NCBI GenBank assembly: GCA_025175895.1
Contig: CM046000.1
Span: forward strand, 69,964,720 to 70,028,719
Origin: Wurfbainia villosa
Taxonomy: Eukaryota > Streptophyta > Magnoliopsida > Zingiberales > Zingiberaceae
Reading direction: 5' to 3'
DNA: 64,000 bases
Shown: piece after piece, positions 21,661 to 33,984 of the stretch
Layout of the letters: the number at the start of each line of letters is the position of its first letter
Position numbering within the stretch: position 1 is the first letter of the stretch
Program-made: the position numbers and the translations under genes
The notes under the pieces: generated by a model
Told to the model about the DNA's origin: nothing
What the model saw: only the letters and a program-made list of their open reading frames with translations
Databases searched by the model: none

Positions 21661-22485
21661 TCAATTTTGTCGTTTCCAAACGCAAGTGAGAGTTTGTGGT
21701 TCTTGACATCTATCATTGCTCCTGCAGAGCCAAGAAAGGTCTCCCAAAATTAGTGGAATACATGGGTCTTCATCCATGTCTAGTACTACAAAATCTGCAG
21801 GAATAATAAAATTTCCCACCTGCACTGGTACATCTTCTAAGATTCCCAAAGGATATCTAATGGAGCGATCAGCTAACTGCAAGGCCATAGTAGTTAGTTT
21901 CATTTCTCCCAAATCCAATTTCTTGCATATGGAAAGAGGTATCAGATTTACACTGGCGCCCAAATCGCAAAAAGCCTTATCAAAATTTGAGTCATTAATT
22001 ATGCAAGGTATAGAAAAGCTACCTGGATCATTTAGTTTGGGAGGTACCATGTTCTTAATTAAAGCGCTGCACTCCTCTGTAAGAGCCACTGTTACGTGCT
22101 CCTCGACTTTTCTTTTATTTGTTAAGATGTCCTTCAAGAACTTGGAATATGTGGGCATTTGTTGAAGAGCTTCTGTAAAAGGTATATTGATATATAGTTT
22201 CCTAATTACCTCAAGGAACTTACCAAATTGTTCATCCAATTTTTCCTTAATCAGCCTTTGAGGGAACGGGATAGGGGGCTTATATGTTCTTGGTTCCCTA
22301 TTCGACACGCCTGTGTCGTTCGGCACAGGCTGGTCGTGTCGGCTGCTGGAGTTACCCGACACGGGTGTCACCGACACGCGCGCGGTGTCCGCTTTCCTCG
22401 TGTTGATCAACACGCCTCGGGTCAGTGTGTTGTCGGCTTCTTTGCTATTCAAATTTCGCGCGGTCGTCTTCTTCCAACTCGACAC
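21661..22485 (-). pseudogene. AthG gag-pol linker and aspartic protease
   Basis: Open for 274 codons. A Ser/Arg/Thr-rich linker is followed by YKPPIPFPQRL, an Athila hallmark before protease, then KLYINIPFTEALQQMPTYSKFLK and the retropepsin active site FCDLGASVNLIPLSI (Asp-Leu-Gly instead of the usual Asp-Thr/Ser-Gly, as often in Athila). VLDMDEDPCIPLILG follows. The linker part at 22300-22500 is encoded by GACACG/CGTGTC repeats like those in the LTR. The reading frame breaks after 21661. Confidence 0.85.
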
Positions 22486-22944
22486 GCTCGTGTCGAGGTC
22501 GCTTGTTGAGCTCTGTCTCCTTCTAAAATCCTTCCACTTCTCAAACTTATAGAATTACAATGCTCTACCTGGATTTATACGAATTTCGAAATCTGCCAAG
22601 GCCCGATGTTTTGATTTTCCAAAGATTCTTGTGTGATTAGTCAAATTATCAACCTTGCTTCCCAATTGCTTGATTGCCTCGGTATTATTTTGATGTTGCC
22701 TATTTGATTCTACAATATGTCAAATTCATCTTTTATCTTCCCCTTACACGTATTAAATTTTTCCATCTTCTTTTCTATGCTCGAGTTGGGTCCTGGCTGA
22801 TATCCCGAAGGTGCTCCAAAATTGTTCACCCGTAAGAATTTTGATTTGCTCTATACGAAAAGTTGGGATGATTCCTCCAACCGGGATTGTACGTGTTTGA
22901 GTAAGGGTTGCCACCATTAGGCTTCTGATTAAAATTATTTAGCG

Positions 22945-23799
22945 CATCCACTTGCTCAATCCCACTCCTTGGATGGTGCGTGTAGGATTTGGCAATTCAT
23001 CGCTACATGTCCTGTTACACCACAGATCTCGCAAGTGACATTAGATGAGTTTACAGCTGATACATTAAAATGTTCGAGCTTTTGAGTTAACGTATCGACT
23101 TTTGCACTGAGTAGATCAATGGTACTTACCTCAAACTTACGGCATTTTAGTTTGATATCCTCGCTCAGAGCCCATTGGTGAGAATTCATTGCCACATTCT
23201 CAATGATCTCAAAAGCTTCATCCAATGTTTTGTTCATAAGAGCTCCTCCCGCAGAATCAAGAGAAACTTTAGTAGCATACGAGATTCCATTGTAGAAAGT
23301 ATGAACAATGAGCCACTTCTCCACATGATGAGGGCATTCTTTGTAGTAATCCCTCATCATCCCGAGCTTCAAATAATGTTTCTCCATCCTTTTGCACAAA
23401 ATTCATGATTTGATAATGAAGACTTGCTTTGTTTGGGTGGAAAATACTTGTCTAAGAATCTTTGCTCATTGATCCTGTGTAGTTATACAATCTGCTGAAG
23501 AGAGTGTAGCCAAGCTCTAGCTTTGTCTCTCGCAATGAGAAAGGAAACAAGCGCAGCCTAATAGCATCACGAGGCTCCATTGCTTTAAAGTTTCGCAAAA
23601 TTCCAAAAATACTTCCAAGTGTAGATTTGGATCTTCATGAGTGCTCCTCCGAATTGATCTTTGTTGGACCATGGATAGTAGAGCCAGCTTTAATTCAAAA
23701 TTGTTCGCCTAATAGGGGTCTTCTAATACTCGATCTCAATCCCCTTGTACTAGGCGCTGCATAATCCCTTAGAGGTTTATTCTCATTCTGATCAGCCAT
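22945..23799 (-). pseudogene. AthG gag
   Basis: Starts MADQNENKPLRDYAAPSTRG (ATG at 23797-23799) and matches the AthD2 gag start (RPLWDYATPSARG). The middle is frameshifted. The part 22956-23399 is open: HVEKWLIVHTFYNGISYATK, SLDSAGGALMNKTLDEAFEI, NSHQWA, then a zinc knuckle CEICGVTGHVAMNC. Compared with AthD2 gag, about 100 residues between the N-terminus and this block are in other frames. The upstream in-frame extension to 23949 is leader, not gene. Confidence 0.85.
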
Positions 23800-24021
23800 G
23801 TTGGAGGTCAGATTTTCTTCCTGAGTTTGCTGAAATCGTCTTCTAGCAAGGAACGTTCTCTCTATCTCAGGATCAATATCGATGATTTCCCTATTAAATC
23901 TGTGCATGCAATGACAAGAGAGGCTCCCAAAATAAGAATTGCAATGCATAAAAGAAAGAAAAAAAACAAAAACAGAAATCTAGATTAACTAAATCACGCT
24001 CAATTCAATATTGAGTGCCAA

Positions 24022-24039
24022 TCCCCGGCAACGGCGCCA
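24022..24039 (-). other. AthG primer-binding site (tRNA-Asp type)
   Basis: Minus strand reads TGGCGCCGTTGCCGGGGA, six bases inside the 5' LTR. It matches the primer site known from Athila elements, complementary to the 3' end of tRNA-Asp with a mismatch. Confidence 0.88.
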
Positions 24040-24045
24040 AAAACT

Positions 24046-25537
24046 TGATGTGTTATTTTCCGCAAGTGTACGGTTGTCGTCAAGTAATAAAAATATTGAT
24101 CCCACAGGGATTGGGTCAATTACCGAGTGGTCGTGATACCAAATTATCTAGTCAATCGAATTGTGGTTTAAGCAAAGAACCTGAGAAGTCAAGAACGATG
24201 AATGAGAAGAACGAGCTGAAAGTCAAGAGTTGAGGAGAATCTCAGGATATGGGTTTCACCACGTCGACGATTTATAAGGTGATTTAATTCTTTCCTACCC
24301 TTATTAGAGTTGTTTTGATGGAACCTATCCTAAGGTAAATCAACGGCCCCTTTCGAGGTCTACGTTAACTGTACCTATCAAACTCAATTTACCTGTCACG
24401 GTGTTCGAGCATAGGGGATCATAATCAGCTAAGGGGACCTGTCACGAGACCCCCGCAAACCTCCCTATGTCTTACCTCCGTTACTTGGTAAAAATTGTGT
24501 TTGATAGATCCATTAAATTCATGAGAGTTTGTCTAGAGTCAAATTTCCTCTTCACGGTAGGCTTGCACACGGGACCATAATCAGCTAAGAGACATGTCAC
24601 GAGACCCCCGCAAGCCCTCATAGATACACTACCGCTACTAGTAGGAGTTATTCCCTAGTTGGTTCTGGCTTTCGGGAACTCGGGTTCACTGTTAGGTACT
24701 TCCCCTTTGCTCCTTAGATTTATCAATAAGAATCCAAAAGAACCAGATCAAAATAAACAATAGTTCAGGTAGTATAGATTATATCATCCGTCATAAATTG
24801 TCAAGGGCTACTCCCCCATCCTAAGATTACAGGATACTACTCCATAGTCTGACAAGAATTACTAGAGAAAGAAATTACGATACTGGGTGCCATATCCTTC
24901 TTCTGCCGACTCCTTCTCTTTATCTTCTTCTGTCGTCGATCTCTGACCACCCGCCGTCCTCGCTTAGGTTTAGAATATCTTCTCTTTTATAGCTTTGGCC
25001 TCCTCTTCAATTAAGGCAATAGATTTCCTACAGATTTTCGACGAAGATCCTGATTGCTCGTAGAAAAGGAATCCTGGAATCAGGCCAACACGCCCGTGCC
25101 ACATGAGGGCACTGGCGTGTCGTGCATTTCCCACCGAGCGTGTTGTGCTTGAACTAGGGCGTGTCGAAGCTAAACTGGGGCGTGTCGGCTGCTGGAACTC
25201 TGACACAGGCGTGTCGATCTTTGAACTAGGGCGTGTCGGAGCTGAACTGGGGCGTGTCGGCTGCTGGCTCTCATGACACGGGCATGTCAATCGGTGAGCC
25301 AGGGCATGTTGGCTGCTGGCTCTCATGGCACGGGCATGTTGATTTCTAACACGCCTGTGTTGTTTTGATACGCTTGTTTCTTCGCCCTGTTAACACAAAA
25401 ACACCCAAAAGCAGTCTCTTCATCCAAAATATGCTAAACTTTAACTGAATCATGATAAAATACATGCTTAGGATATGAAATGTGATAGAATGCATGTATA
25501 TGGAGTAGTGAAAACATAGCATGATTTACACACATCA
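24046..25537 (-). repeat. AthG 5' LTR
   Basis: 1492 bp. The G/C-rich block at about 25075-25355 has more complete GGCGTGTCGG and GACACGGGC words than the 3' LTR. The TATA box is at 24984-24991 on the minus strand. The right edge CACATCA is followed by the CCCAT duplication. Confidence 0.93.
24984..24991 (-). promoter_or_regulatory. TATA box of AthG 5' LTR
   Basis: Minus strand CTATAAAAGAG, conserved in the 3' LTR at 15382-15389. Confidence 0.6.
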
Positions 25538-25682
25538 CCCATTCGGAGATGGACCTACGATCTCCCGAAGTGATTTTGGGGTTTTTGAAATTCGAAAAAT
25601 GAATGGGATTTATAAATGTATATTGATGCATTTTAAAAATCATTTTCTCATATATGCTCGTTTTGTATTTCTAAGATTGATC

Positions 25683-26330
25683 ATGATGTCTTTGAATTTG
25701 CGTTCCATTTTGGATTCGAATAAATTGACTGGGCCGAGCTTCTTGGACTGGCTTAGAAGCTTGAGAATTGTTCTCAAGGTTAAAAAGCTTGCAAATGTCC
25801 TCGAAGCATCTCTTCCCGCCCGTCCTAGTGACGATGCAACTCTGGACCAATTGTTGGCCTATCAGAAACATGTGAGTGATTCTGAACAAATGAGTTGCAT
25901 CATGCTAGCCGCGATGGAACCCAAGCTATGAAAGCAGCATGAGCATATGGATGCTCATATCGTAGTCCTTCATCTTTGTGAGTTGGTTGATGAGCAAGTG
26001 AGATTCGAAAGGTTCGAAGTCTCAAAGCTCCTCTTCACCTCTGAGATGCTAGAAGGTTCATCTGTGGTACTGCTCAATATGCTGAAGACTGTGGAGTCTT
26101 TTGAGAAGCATGAGCAGGGGACGGTGCTATTAGTTGATTCCTCGAAGAAAGGTTCTAAGAGGAAGTCAAAGAAACAGCAGAAGAGAAAGAAGAGAAAGGC
26201 TAAGAAGGTAGAACTAGCACAAAAGGAAACTTGCCATCATTATGGCAAGGAGAGCCATTTGCGAAGAAAGTGCAAGATTTATCTTGAGTCCGTGAAGAAG
26301 AATAAGGCATCGGATGCCCCATCTTCTTCA
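25683..26330 (+). pseudogene. CopB1 gag
   Basis: Copia Gag starting MMSLNLRSILDSNKLTGPSF (ATG 25683 or 25686). Against CopB2 it has a TGA at 25929 in place of a Gln codon and an in-frame loss of about 55 codons after EGSSVV. That loss removes the capsid segment containing the WLATLGFMMDHELSIDLIL region. The zinc knuckle reads CHHYGKESHLRRKC: the second Cys is Tyr and two other positions are altered. It has Lys-rich nuclear-type basic stretches before the knuckle. Nonfunctional. Confidence 0.9.
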
Positions 26331-27660
26331 GATATCTTCGTTATTGATTGTCATATTATTTCCTCAAACACTTGGGTATTGGATACTGGGTGTGGCTCAC
26401 ATATATGTAATGACATACATGGGCTAAGGAATAGAAGAAGACTCGTCAAGGGAGAGTCAAATTTGCGTGTTGGGAATGGAGCAAAGGTTGCTGCAGTCGC
26501 CATTGGAACGCATTTGTTGAAACTCCCTACAGGACTTGTCTTAGAACTGGACAATTGCTTTTATGTTCCTTCGTTGATAAAGAACATCATTTCTATTTCT
26601 TGTTTAAATAGAAATGGATACCATTTGACTTTTAGTAACAATTGTTGTTACATAACTTTGAATGGAGTTCTTTATGGGACTGGAACATTAAGCAATGGTG
26701 TTTATACGTTGGACGTATCCAGTGACATTTGCAATATCGAAGCGAGCAACAAGTGTGCTCGAAAGGATAATCAAATAGACTCCTATATGTGGCATTGTCG
26801 TCTTGGCCATATAAGCAAGAAACGCATGTCCGAATTACACCGATGTGGAATTCTGGAATCGTTTGAATTGGATTCATACGATACATGCGAATCATGCTTA
26901 AAAGGCAAGATGACTAAGTTACCTTTTACGGGAAAAGGTGAACGAGTGGGAGAGTTACTAGGTCTAATACATACTGATGTATGTGGACCTATGTCAACTC
27001 AAGCTTTAGGAGGCTATAGCTACTTCATTACCTTCACCGATGATCACTCACGGTTTGGGTATGTGTTCTTGATGAAACACAAGTCTGAAGCCTTTGAAAG
27101 GTTCAAAGAATTCAGAAATGAAGTAGAGAAACAACATGACAAGAGTATTAAAATACTTCGATCGGATCGAGGTGGTGAATACTTAAGTCAAGAGTTTCAT
27201 GATTATCTAAGAGACAATGGTATATTGTCTCAATGGACTCCGCCCTATACACCACAGCATAATGGTGTATCTGAGAGGTGTAACCAGACCTTGTTGGACA
27301 TGGTCAGGTCAATGATGAATCATGCAACTCTTCCCAAGTCCTTTTGGGGCTATGCACTTCAGACAGCTGTTTACTTGTTAAACAGAATGCCTACCAAGGT
27401 AGTCTCAACTACTCCATATGAGAAATGGAATGGTAAGAAACCTCATGTATCTTACTTGAAGATATGGGGTTGTCCTGCTTATGTGAAGCGGACTGTATCA
27501 AACAAATTGGATGCTAAGTCTGATAAATGTCTATTTGTTAGATACCCTAAGGAAACAAGGGGTTACCAATTCTATCATCCTGTGGAACAAAAGGTGTTTG
27601 TTTCAAGGCATGCTGTGTTTCTAGAGAAAGAGTTTCTCTTGCAAGAAAACAGTGGGAGTG
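26331..27660 (+). pseudogene. CopB1 protease and integrase
   Basis: Continuous with gag in the same frame from 25947. The retropepsin box WVLDTGCGSHICND is near 26375. The pre-integrase zinc-binding region WHCRLGHISKKRM with CESCLKGKMTK is near 26790-26910. The integrase core shows HTDVCGP, SDRGGEY and NGVSERCNQ, with conserved D, D and E. The C-terminal part reads YKxW-type KIWGCPAYVK. This part is open. It is intact in frame in this copy but linked to a broken gag and RT, so the element is not autonomous. Confidence 0.88.
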
Positions 27661-29368
27661 TCGTCGAGCTTGAGGAGGCTCGAGAGACTCAAATAGACAT
27701 TAATGAGATACCTGGTGAAGCACAACAGTCGACAACTCATAGTGATGAGCAATCGGTTGGACCTATTGTAACACCACATCTTCGTAGATCTGGTAGAACA
27801 CGCAATATTCCTGAGAGATATGGATTTCTCGTAAGTGAATCGAACGACGTGTTACTCATTGATGATGAGGAGCCTACCAGTTATGAAGAATTGCTGACAA
27901 GTTCAGAAAGGGATAAGTGGCTTGGTGCCATGAAGTCGGAAATAGATTCCATGTATGAAAACCAAGTTTGGAACTTGGTTGACCCACCTGAAGGGATAAA
28001 GCTTATAGGGTGCAAGTGAGTTTTCAAGAAGAAAACCGACATGGATGGTAATGTGATTACCTATAAGGCTAGATTGGTGGCGAAAGGATATCGTCAAAAA
28101 CAAGGTGTTGATTATGACGAAACTTATTCGCCTGTAGCTATGCTTAAATCCATTCGGATGCTCCTAGCCATAGCGGCTCATTATGATTATGAGATATGGC
28201 AGATGGATGTGAAAATAGCTTTCCTTAATGGAAACGTGCTCGAGGACGTGTATATGATACAGCCTGAGGGTTTCACATCGGTAGATAAAACCAAGGTATG
28301 CAAATTGCGACGGTCCATTTATGGATTGAAGCAAGCATCCAGGAGCTGGAATATCCATTTTGATTAGACAATCAAAAAGTTTGATTTCTCACAAAATCCA
28401 GACGAACCTTGTGTGTACAAGAAGGTTAGTGGGAGTGCAGTCGTGTTCCTAGTGTTGTATGTCGATGACATATTACTTATAGGAAACGATGTCTCAATCT
28501 TACAGTCAGTGAAGGTTTGGTTATCCAAGACATTCTCCATGAAAGACCTGGGAGAAGCAACCTACATCCTCGGAATTAAGATCTATAGAGATAGATCGAA
28601 ACGGTTGCTTGGTCTTTCGCAGTCTACATATATAGACCGAGTGCTAAAGAGGTTTAGCATGTCGGAATCCAAGAAAGGTTTCTTACCCATCAGGCATGGG
28701 GTACACCTTTCGAAGTCTATGTGTCCGCGCACAGAAGACGAGAGGATTTTCATGAGTAAGATTCCCTATGCATTCGTAATAGGATCTATCATGTATGCTA
28801 TGTTATGTATAAGGTCCGACGTATCGTACGCTCTGAGTGTCACGAGCAGATACCAGTCCGATCCGGGAATGGATCATTGGGCGGCTGTTAAGACGATCCT
28901 TAAGTACTTGAGAAGAACTAAGGATGTGTTCCTAATATATGGAGAAGGGTACATGGTGATACGTGGGTATACGGATGCCAGCTCCAGACAGAAAAGGATG
29001 ATTCCATGTCTCAGTCTGGGTATGTATTCACCTGGAATGGAGGTGCAATAAGTTGGAAAGGTTCCAAGCTTGACACTATAGCGGATTCTGCCACTAAGGC
29101 AGAATACGTTGCAGCTTTGGAAGCAGCAAAGGAAGCGGTTTGGATTAAGTAGTTCATCTATGAACTTGATGTGGTCTCATCAATGATCCAAACATGTGCT
29201 TCGCCGCTATCATCTTATCAGAGAGATCATCAGTAGGAACGAAATACAAATCGAGAAAATTCCCACTGAAAGGAACTTAGCGGATCACTTGACTAAGGCA
29301 TTACCTCAAAATAAGTTTGAGGGTCATGTTCGAGCTTATGGTATTGGATACCGTAGCGATTGGCATTA
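27661..29368 (+). pseudogene. CopB1 reverse transcriptase and RNase H
   Basis: RT follows integrase in the same frame until TGA at 28017-28019, replacing the Trp of KWVFK. It reads on as YKARLVAKGYRQKQGVDYDET, QMDVKIAFLNG and SIYGLKQAS. A TAG at 28365 replaces a Glu codon of CopB2. The catalytic VLYVDDILLIGND is at about 28455. In RNase H a one-base deletion near 28982 shifts the frame. A deletion near 29170-29190 removes the segment holding the YCDNNGA catalytic Asp. The end NLADPLTKALPQ-like region is recognisable near 29275. Confidence 0.9.
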
Positions 29369-29372
29369 GGCC

Positions 29373-29383
29373 AAGTGGGAGTC
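29373..29383 (+). other. CopB1 polypurine tract
   Basis: AAGTGGGAGTC directly before TGTTAGTAA; identical in CopB2. Confidence 0.88.
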
Positions 29384-31589
29384 TGTTAGTAATATATGAG
29401 AGATGTCCTAAGGCAATCGCCTTATGTATGAACCATTTATATGATAAATGAAGATTCACTATTTGAGTATACATGTTTCATGTATTTGATTGGATCTTAA
29501 ACTCATTTACTGAATGTCCACGATGCGATTTATAGCATGAGAGAATTTGTGATTGGATCACAACTAGTGAGTATCTCTACATGTGTAATTGTGATGTATC
29601 GGAATTATCCTTAGTCGATGAATTGATGGATTTGGACACCATCAATTCTGTCGAGACTAGCACGAGGTATACTCCTTGGTGTATCCAAGCAGCTGATTCT
29701 CACTGGCTGGAGACATTGTGATGTCCGGAGTTGATCGTGGATGCTAGTTATGGTAACTAGTTCATTGGAGTGACCAGCCGTAAGACTTCATATGGTTCTC
29801 TGCATATATAGATATGTCAATGAAGTTCTTACTGTAGCTTAAGTGCGATGTTCCTTTGACTTGCGGTATTCAAGTCATCTTGATCATGGAGACTTATGCT
29901 TTGACATCTTAAGCAAACATCTCTAAGGAGATGTCGACCCGGGATGATTGGGTATAAGTCGAAGTGATCGAAGGTGTTTGAATAGCCTATAAAGGATTCA
30001 CCACTCCTTGCGAGGAGATGTATACCCATGGCCTCTCGTCGGATTGTTACTAAAGTCTTTGGCCAAAGCATTACATGTTTAGAGTAAGGTACTCTTCGAT
30101 ACATGTGGAGTAACTAGAATCCGTAGGGACGAGGAAATGATACTTGGGCTAGGTGTGCGTAGTCGACTAGTGGGGACTGACACTATAGACCATGTCCTGA
30201 ACCAAGTGGGTATAAGATGAGTGAAGGGAATGGGGCACGAATCATTCGAGCTGCTGAAGGGTTTCAGAAATAGTTCTGGATCAACCGTTGATCTTTTCGG
30301 TTAATTGGGGATCATGATGTACTACTAGGTGTCACTCATGATCGTTCTATAATTAATGGTTAATTATAGACGGCCAACATAAACCGAAACCCTATTTGGT
30401 CACACGCACAACGAACATAATCCAAAGGATTTAAAACGAGCTTGAGAATGGGATTCTTAGACTGAGAGAAACTAGGTTTGGTTGGACCAAACATAAAGCG
30501 AGCATGAAATCGTTTCAGTCGCAATGGAAGCGTGGATGGGCCGTGTCTTATGAAGACATAATGGATGAACCAAAATGGTTTGGATCTAATCCAATGGAGG
30601 AGAATAAACCAAAGGGTTTGGTTTATTTTAAACGAATGAACCAAAAGTTGGTTCGGTTCGTTTTAACTTAAAATAAACCATCATGGTTTGGTTTATTTTA
30701 ACTTATCTTAATGGAGCGGGTTAACGGGCCTAATGGTTATGATCCAATAACCATTAAGAGAATTAGTTCTCTATAAAAGAGGGCTTAATGGATAATTAAG
30801 CCCTAATCCAAGCCCTAGCAAGGAGTTGCCGCCCAACCCTCATTGCCGCCCAACTCCATTGCCGCCCAACCCTCATTTCCGCCCAACTCCATTGCCGCCC
30901 AGCTCTTGTGCCACCGTCCAAGTCCTTGCCGGCGTCCAAGCTTCAGCCGGTGAACCCTCCGGCGACCCTCCGGTGATCTTCCTAGGCCTCGGTGAAAAGG
31001 TGAGCACTTGGCTTCCTTGTTTTGGCCAGCGCCTACTCCTCCACCAAGCTGTCCAGTTTTCTGGACAGCTTCTTCTCCTCTCGTCGGAGCGTCGTTTGGA
31101 AGACGGTTAGAGCTCCGACAGCGGCTAACTTACCGGGGATTTGATCTCCGATAATCCTCTGAGGTGGAGGATGAAGGATTCGTCAATTGGTTGACGAATA
31201 CCTCTCCGGAGAAGCGAGTTTTGAGAACTCGTATTAGGATCCGAATTTGGATTCGGATCGTGATCATCTCTCGATCACGTCGTCTTCAACATGAGGCTAG
31301 TAACCCGTATGAAGACGAAGCTCGTGGCTTAGAGAAGTCATCCCGAGGAACTCGGCGTGGATACGGATAGAGACGATTCTAGCGAGGATCGTTCCGGTTG
31401 ATGCCGTTCCCGCTACACGTCATACAAAAGGTATAACGTAGATAAATTTTCTTTTATTGCAAATTTAAATTTACGGTTATGTCTACACTTGTTGTAATAT
31501 GCATGCGTGTGTTGTGTGTGTGTTGTAATAAATGTAGATTTATTATTTTTATTGCGTCATACACACGCCGCGGTGCCGGAAACCCAACA
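29384..31589 (+). repeat. CopB1 3' LTR
   Basis: 2206 bp, TGTTAG to CCCAACA, followed by the TGTTG duplication. It has gained TTGCCGCCCAAC repeats at 30826-30905 and lost about 36 bp near 31556. It also contains an 8-bp inverted repeat GTCGGAGC/GCTCCGAC (31083-31090 with 31112-31119). Confidence 0.93.
30826..30905 (+). repeat. Minisatellite expansion in CopB1 3' LTR
   Basis: Four tandem units of about 18 bp, TTGCCGCCCAACYCYCATT type. The 5' LTR has one unit. Since LTRs are identical at insertion, this arose afterwards or the 5' copy contracted. Confidence 0.75.
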
Positions 31590-32527
31590 TGTTGGGGATC
31601 GTTGAACGCTAGAGGGGGGTGAATAGTGCGTGCTAGTACCGATGATGGAATTTGATCGTGATTACGTCTACAAATTGTGTTAGCACAGCGGAATAATAAT
31701 AATAAAAGCAATAACACAAAACACAATCACAAACACAATGACATTAGAATATAATGTGGTTCAGAACCGAACGGTTCCTACTTCATGGATTGGGTTCGTA
31801 TGAACTCTAGCGATGCCACAAATACCACTAAGCACAATAAACTCCTTCTCGATAATACGTCGAAGGTGGAGAAACTTCGTACAAAGATTACACTAAGTAA
31901 TACAAAGTAAGACAAGCAAATACAACAATAATACAACAATCTATGCAAAGAAAATTTTACAAATGCTCTTTGAATTGCTTGCTTTTGGTTGCCTTGGACT
32001 AGCCTTGAAGGAATGGAAAAGCACTAACTCTTCCCCTTCAAATCGCCCAAGAAAACCCTTGCTTGAAACTCTCCACGAACAGCTGCTTTTAACCTACATC
32101 GGGCTAGATTTCCGTCGATCAATCGACTGCCATAAGTCACCAGTCGACTGATGCCACTGTTGTTGTGAGACAACGGGTCGATCCACGCTGGAAAAAAACT
32201 CCAACGGATCTCTTGGCAGTCGACTGCCAACATTGGCGCGATCGCTAATCCGCATAGTCGACCGCCTGACTTACGGAGCACTCGCTCGCGATTAAAACCA
32301 GAATGATCGTCGCCCATCATGCCGACATCAATGAAGCTCCAATGAGCAATGATCGCCGAGTAATTTCATCTCTAAACCGCCAGTCGAACTCTAGTCGACG
32401 CACGATAGTCGAACCAGCCATAATTTCAGTCGACTACCAACCTCAAAAATGAGATTTAAACCCAAGTATGGTGCCCCTATACTTGATAGACCACCCTAAG
32501 CCTAGACCTAAACCTTCTAGCCACCTC
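31590..32527 (-). repeat. X 3' LTR, outer part
   Basis: Starts (plus strand) TGTTGGGGATCGTTGAACG and matches 39311-39510 and 49194-49945 of the 5' LTR. The first five bases were duplicated by CopB1 and also lie at 11139-11143. It contains CAGTCGACTG palindromes (32130-32150, 32215-32225). It is cut by Y2 within CCACCTC. Confidence 0.9.
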
Positions 32528-33979
32528 TGTTGGTGCAATCGGCCCAGGTTTTCTCGAGTTTGACTCGAGCAGTACCTTGCTAGTATTTTGATGATAGACA
32601 AAACTCATGACATGAGATTATCATGGGAAAGTCCAACATAGGGTTGGCATGAAAAATCCAAGCATGGAGCTTGGTGTGGAAGTCCAAGGGGGAAGCCTTG
32701 GCATGGGAAAGTCCAAAGCATTGCGAAGCCGTGCGCTTGGTGCTTGGCATGGGAAATCCAAAGCATTGCGAAGCCGTGCGCTTGGTGCTTGGTGAGAAAT
32801 GCATTGCGAAGCTGTGCGCTTGGTGCATTTGGGAAGTCTTGAGAACTTGGCAAGTTCACTAGGCTCGGGTCCTTGAGTCGGTGAAGGATGGCATTGCGAA
32901 GCCGTGCGCTTGGTGTATCCGAGGGACCGCCGGACGGGGAGCGAATGGAGTGAGCCCAAAGGGAAGCATACTTCTAGGGCATGAGATGCGAAGGATGGCA
33001 TTGCGAAACCGTGCACTTGGCGCATCTGAGGGACGTAGGCCGAGGGAAGAGAGCTTCGGTGGGGAACTCCATGAGGGATAAGGTGGACTTGGCCAAGTGG
33101 ATAAGACTGAGTGTCGGACGCTCAAACAACTTTGTGTTTGAGGTTTTAGCCGACATCGCCGACCGCATAGGTGCCGATCCGACCGCTTAGGTCGTATGGG
33201 TTCGACCAGTTGTTCGATCGAACCAAGTCCGCCGATCCGATCGTCGAGGAGGGCAATGATCGCTGGGAGAATCACGATCGTCGAGGGATGGCACGATCGA
33301 TGACACCGCAGCACGGCACGTAATGAGTCAAGCTTAGCCAAGACTGACCGATGGATGATCACCGACCGATGGGTGCCATCACGACGATGTGTGATCCGCT
33401 GGAACTTAACCAACATGGATCCGCCATTGTGAGACAACGATTACGGACCAATCGATCGATGGTTACGACAATCAATCGATGGGCAATTCACGATGCAGTT
33501 ATAAAAGGAGCTCAAGAGGGAGGATTTTGCCATGGTTTTTTGTGGAGTTATTGGAGGGGAATTGCTGCTGCATTCCAGTCCTTCAAGAGCCAATCAAAGC
33601 AAGCAACAAACAAGTGATCAAAAGCAATCGGTGAAAAGTGTTTCTTTTGTATTGTATTTGTATTCTTGTTTGTATTTGTATATTACTGTTGTAATTGCTT
33701 GTGAGAGGTTTCTCCACCTCTGACGTGTAGTCGAGAAGGAGTTTAGTTAGTGTCGTGCGCATAACTAGAGCTCGCCCGTGGAGTAGGACCCATTTGGTTC
33801 CGAACCACGTATATCTTGTGTTGTGTGATTGTGTATTGTTGTTAGTTTCATTATTATTGTTATTCCACTGCGCTAACAACAATCGTAGACAAGCAACGCA
33901 ATGAGAACGAGCGAATTCCGACATCCAACGATCGAGGGCTATTCACCCCCCTCTAGCCGGCCATTTCGATCCCCCAACA
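32528..33979 (+). repeat. Y2, solo LTR of the X family, inserted in X
   Basis: 1452 bp from TGTTGGTGCAATCGG to GATCCCCCAACA, with ACCTC on both sides (32523-32527 and 33980-33984). The matching point in the X 5' LTR (49934-49947, TAGCCACCTCCATC) is uninterrupted. It is the same LTR family as X but in the opposite orientation and diverged. U3 repeats occur at 32612-32840, with an AAGCATTGCGAAGC word three times. Confidence 0.92.
33500..33507 (+). promoter_or_regulatory. TATA box of Y2 solo LTR
   Basis: TATAAAAG in CAGTTATAAAAGGAGC. The same place in both X LTRs reads TTAAAAG on the minus strand, so X seems to have a weakened TATA. Confidence 0.55.
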
Positions 33980-33984
33980 ACCTC

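Larger units (their letters stand above)
14452..25537 (-). mobile_element. AthG, Athila-type Ty3/gypsy element inserted in CopB1
   Basis: 11,086 bp on the minus strand. LTRs 14452-15924 and 24046-25537 start TGATGTG and end CACATCA. CCCAT flanks both sides (14447-14451 and 25538-25542). The CopB2 leader gives the empty site (ATCAGCCCATTCGAAGATGG near 42888). Order on the minus strand is 5' LTR, tRNA-Asp-type primer site, gag, protease, RT, RNase H, integrase, ATHILA ORF-like gene, polypurine tract, 3' LTR. Every gene is frameshifted. Confidence 0.94.
11144..31589 (+). mobile_element. CopB1, Ty1/copia element split by AthG
   Basis: LTRs 11144-13308 and 29384-31589 start TGTTAGTAATATATG and end ACCCAACA. 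TGTTG lies on both sides (11139-11143 and 31590-31594), and these bases are also the first five of X. Without AthG the element is about 9.4 kb. It is a close relative of CopB2. The gag motif LNLRSILDSNKLTGP suits the Tork/Angela/Ikeros-type copia group (established pattern, tentative here). All genes are broken. Confidence 0.93.
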
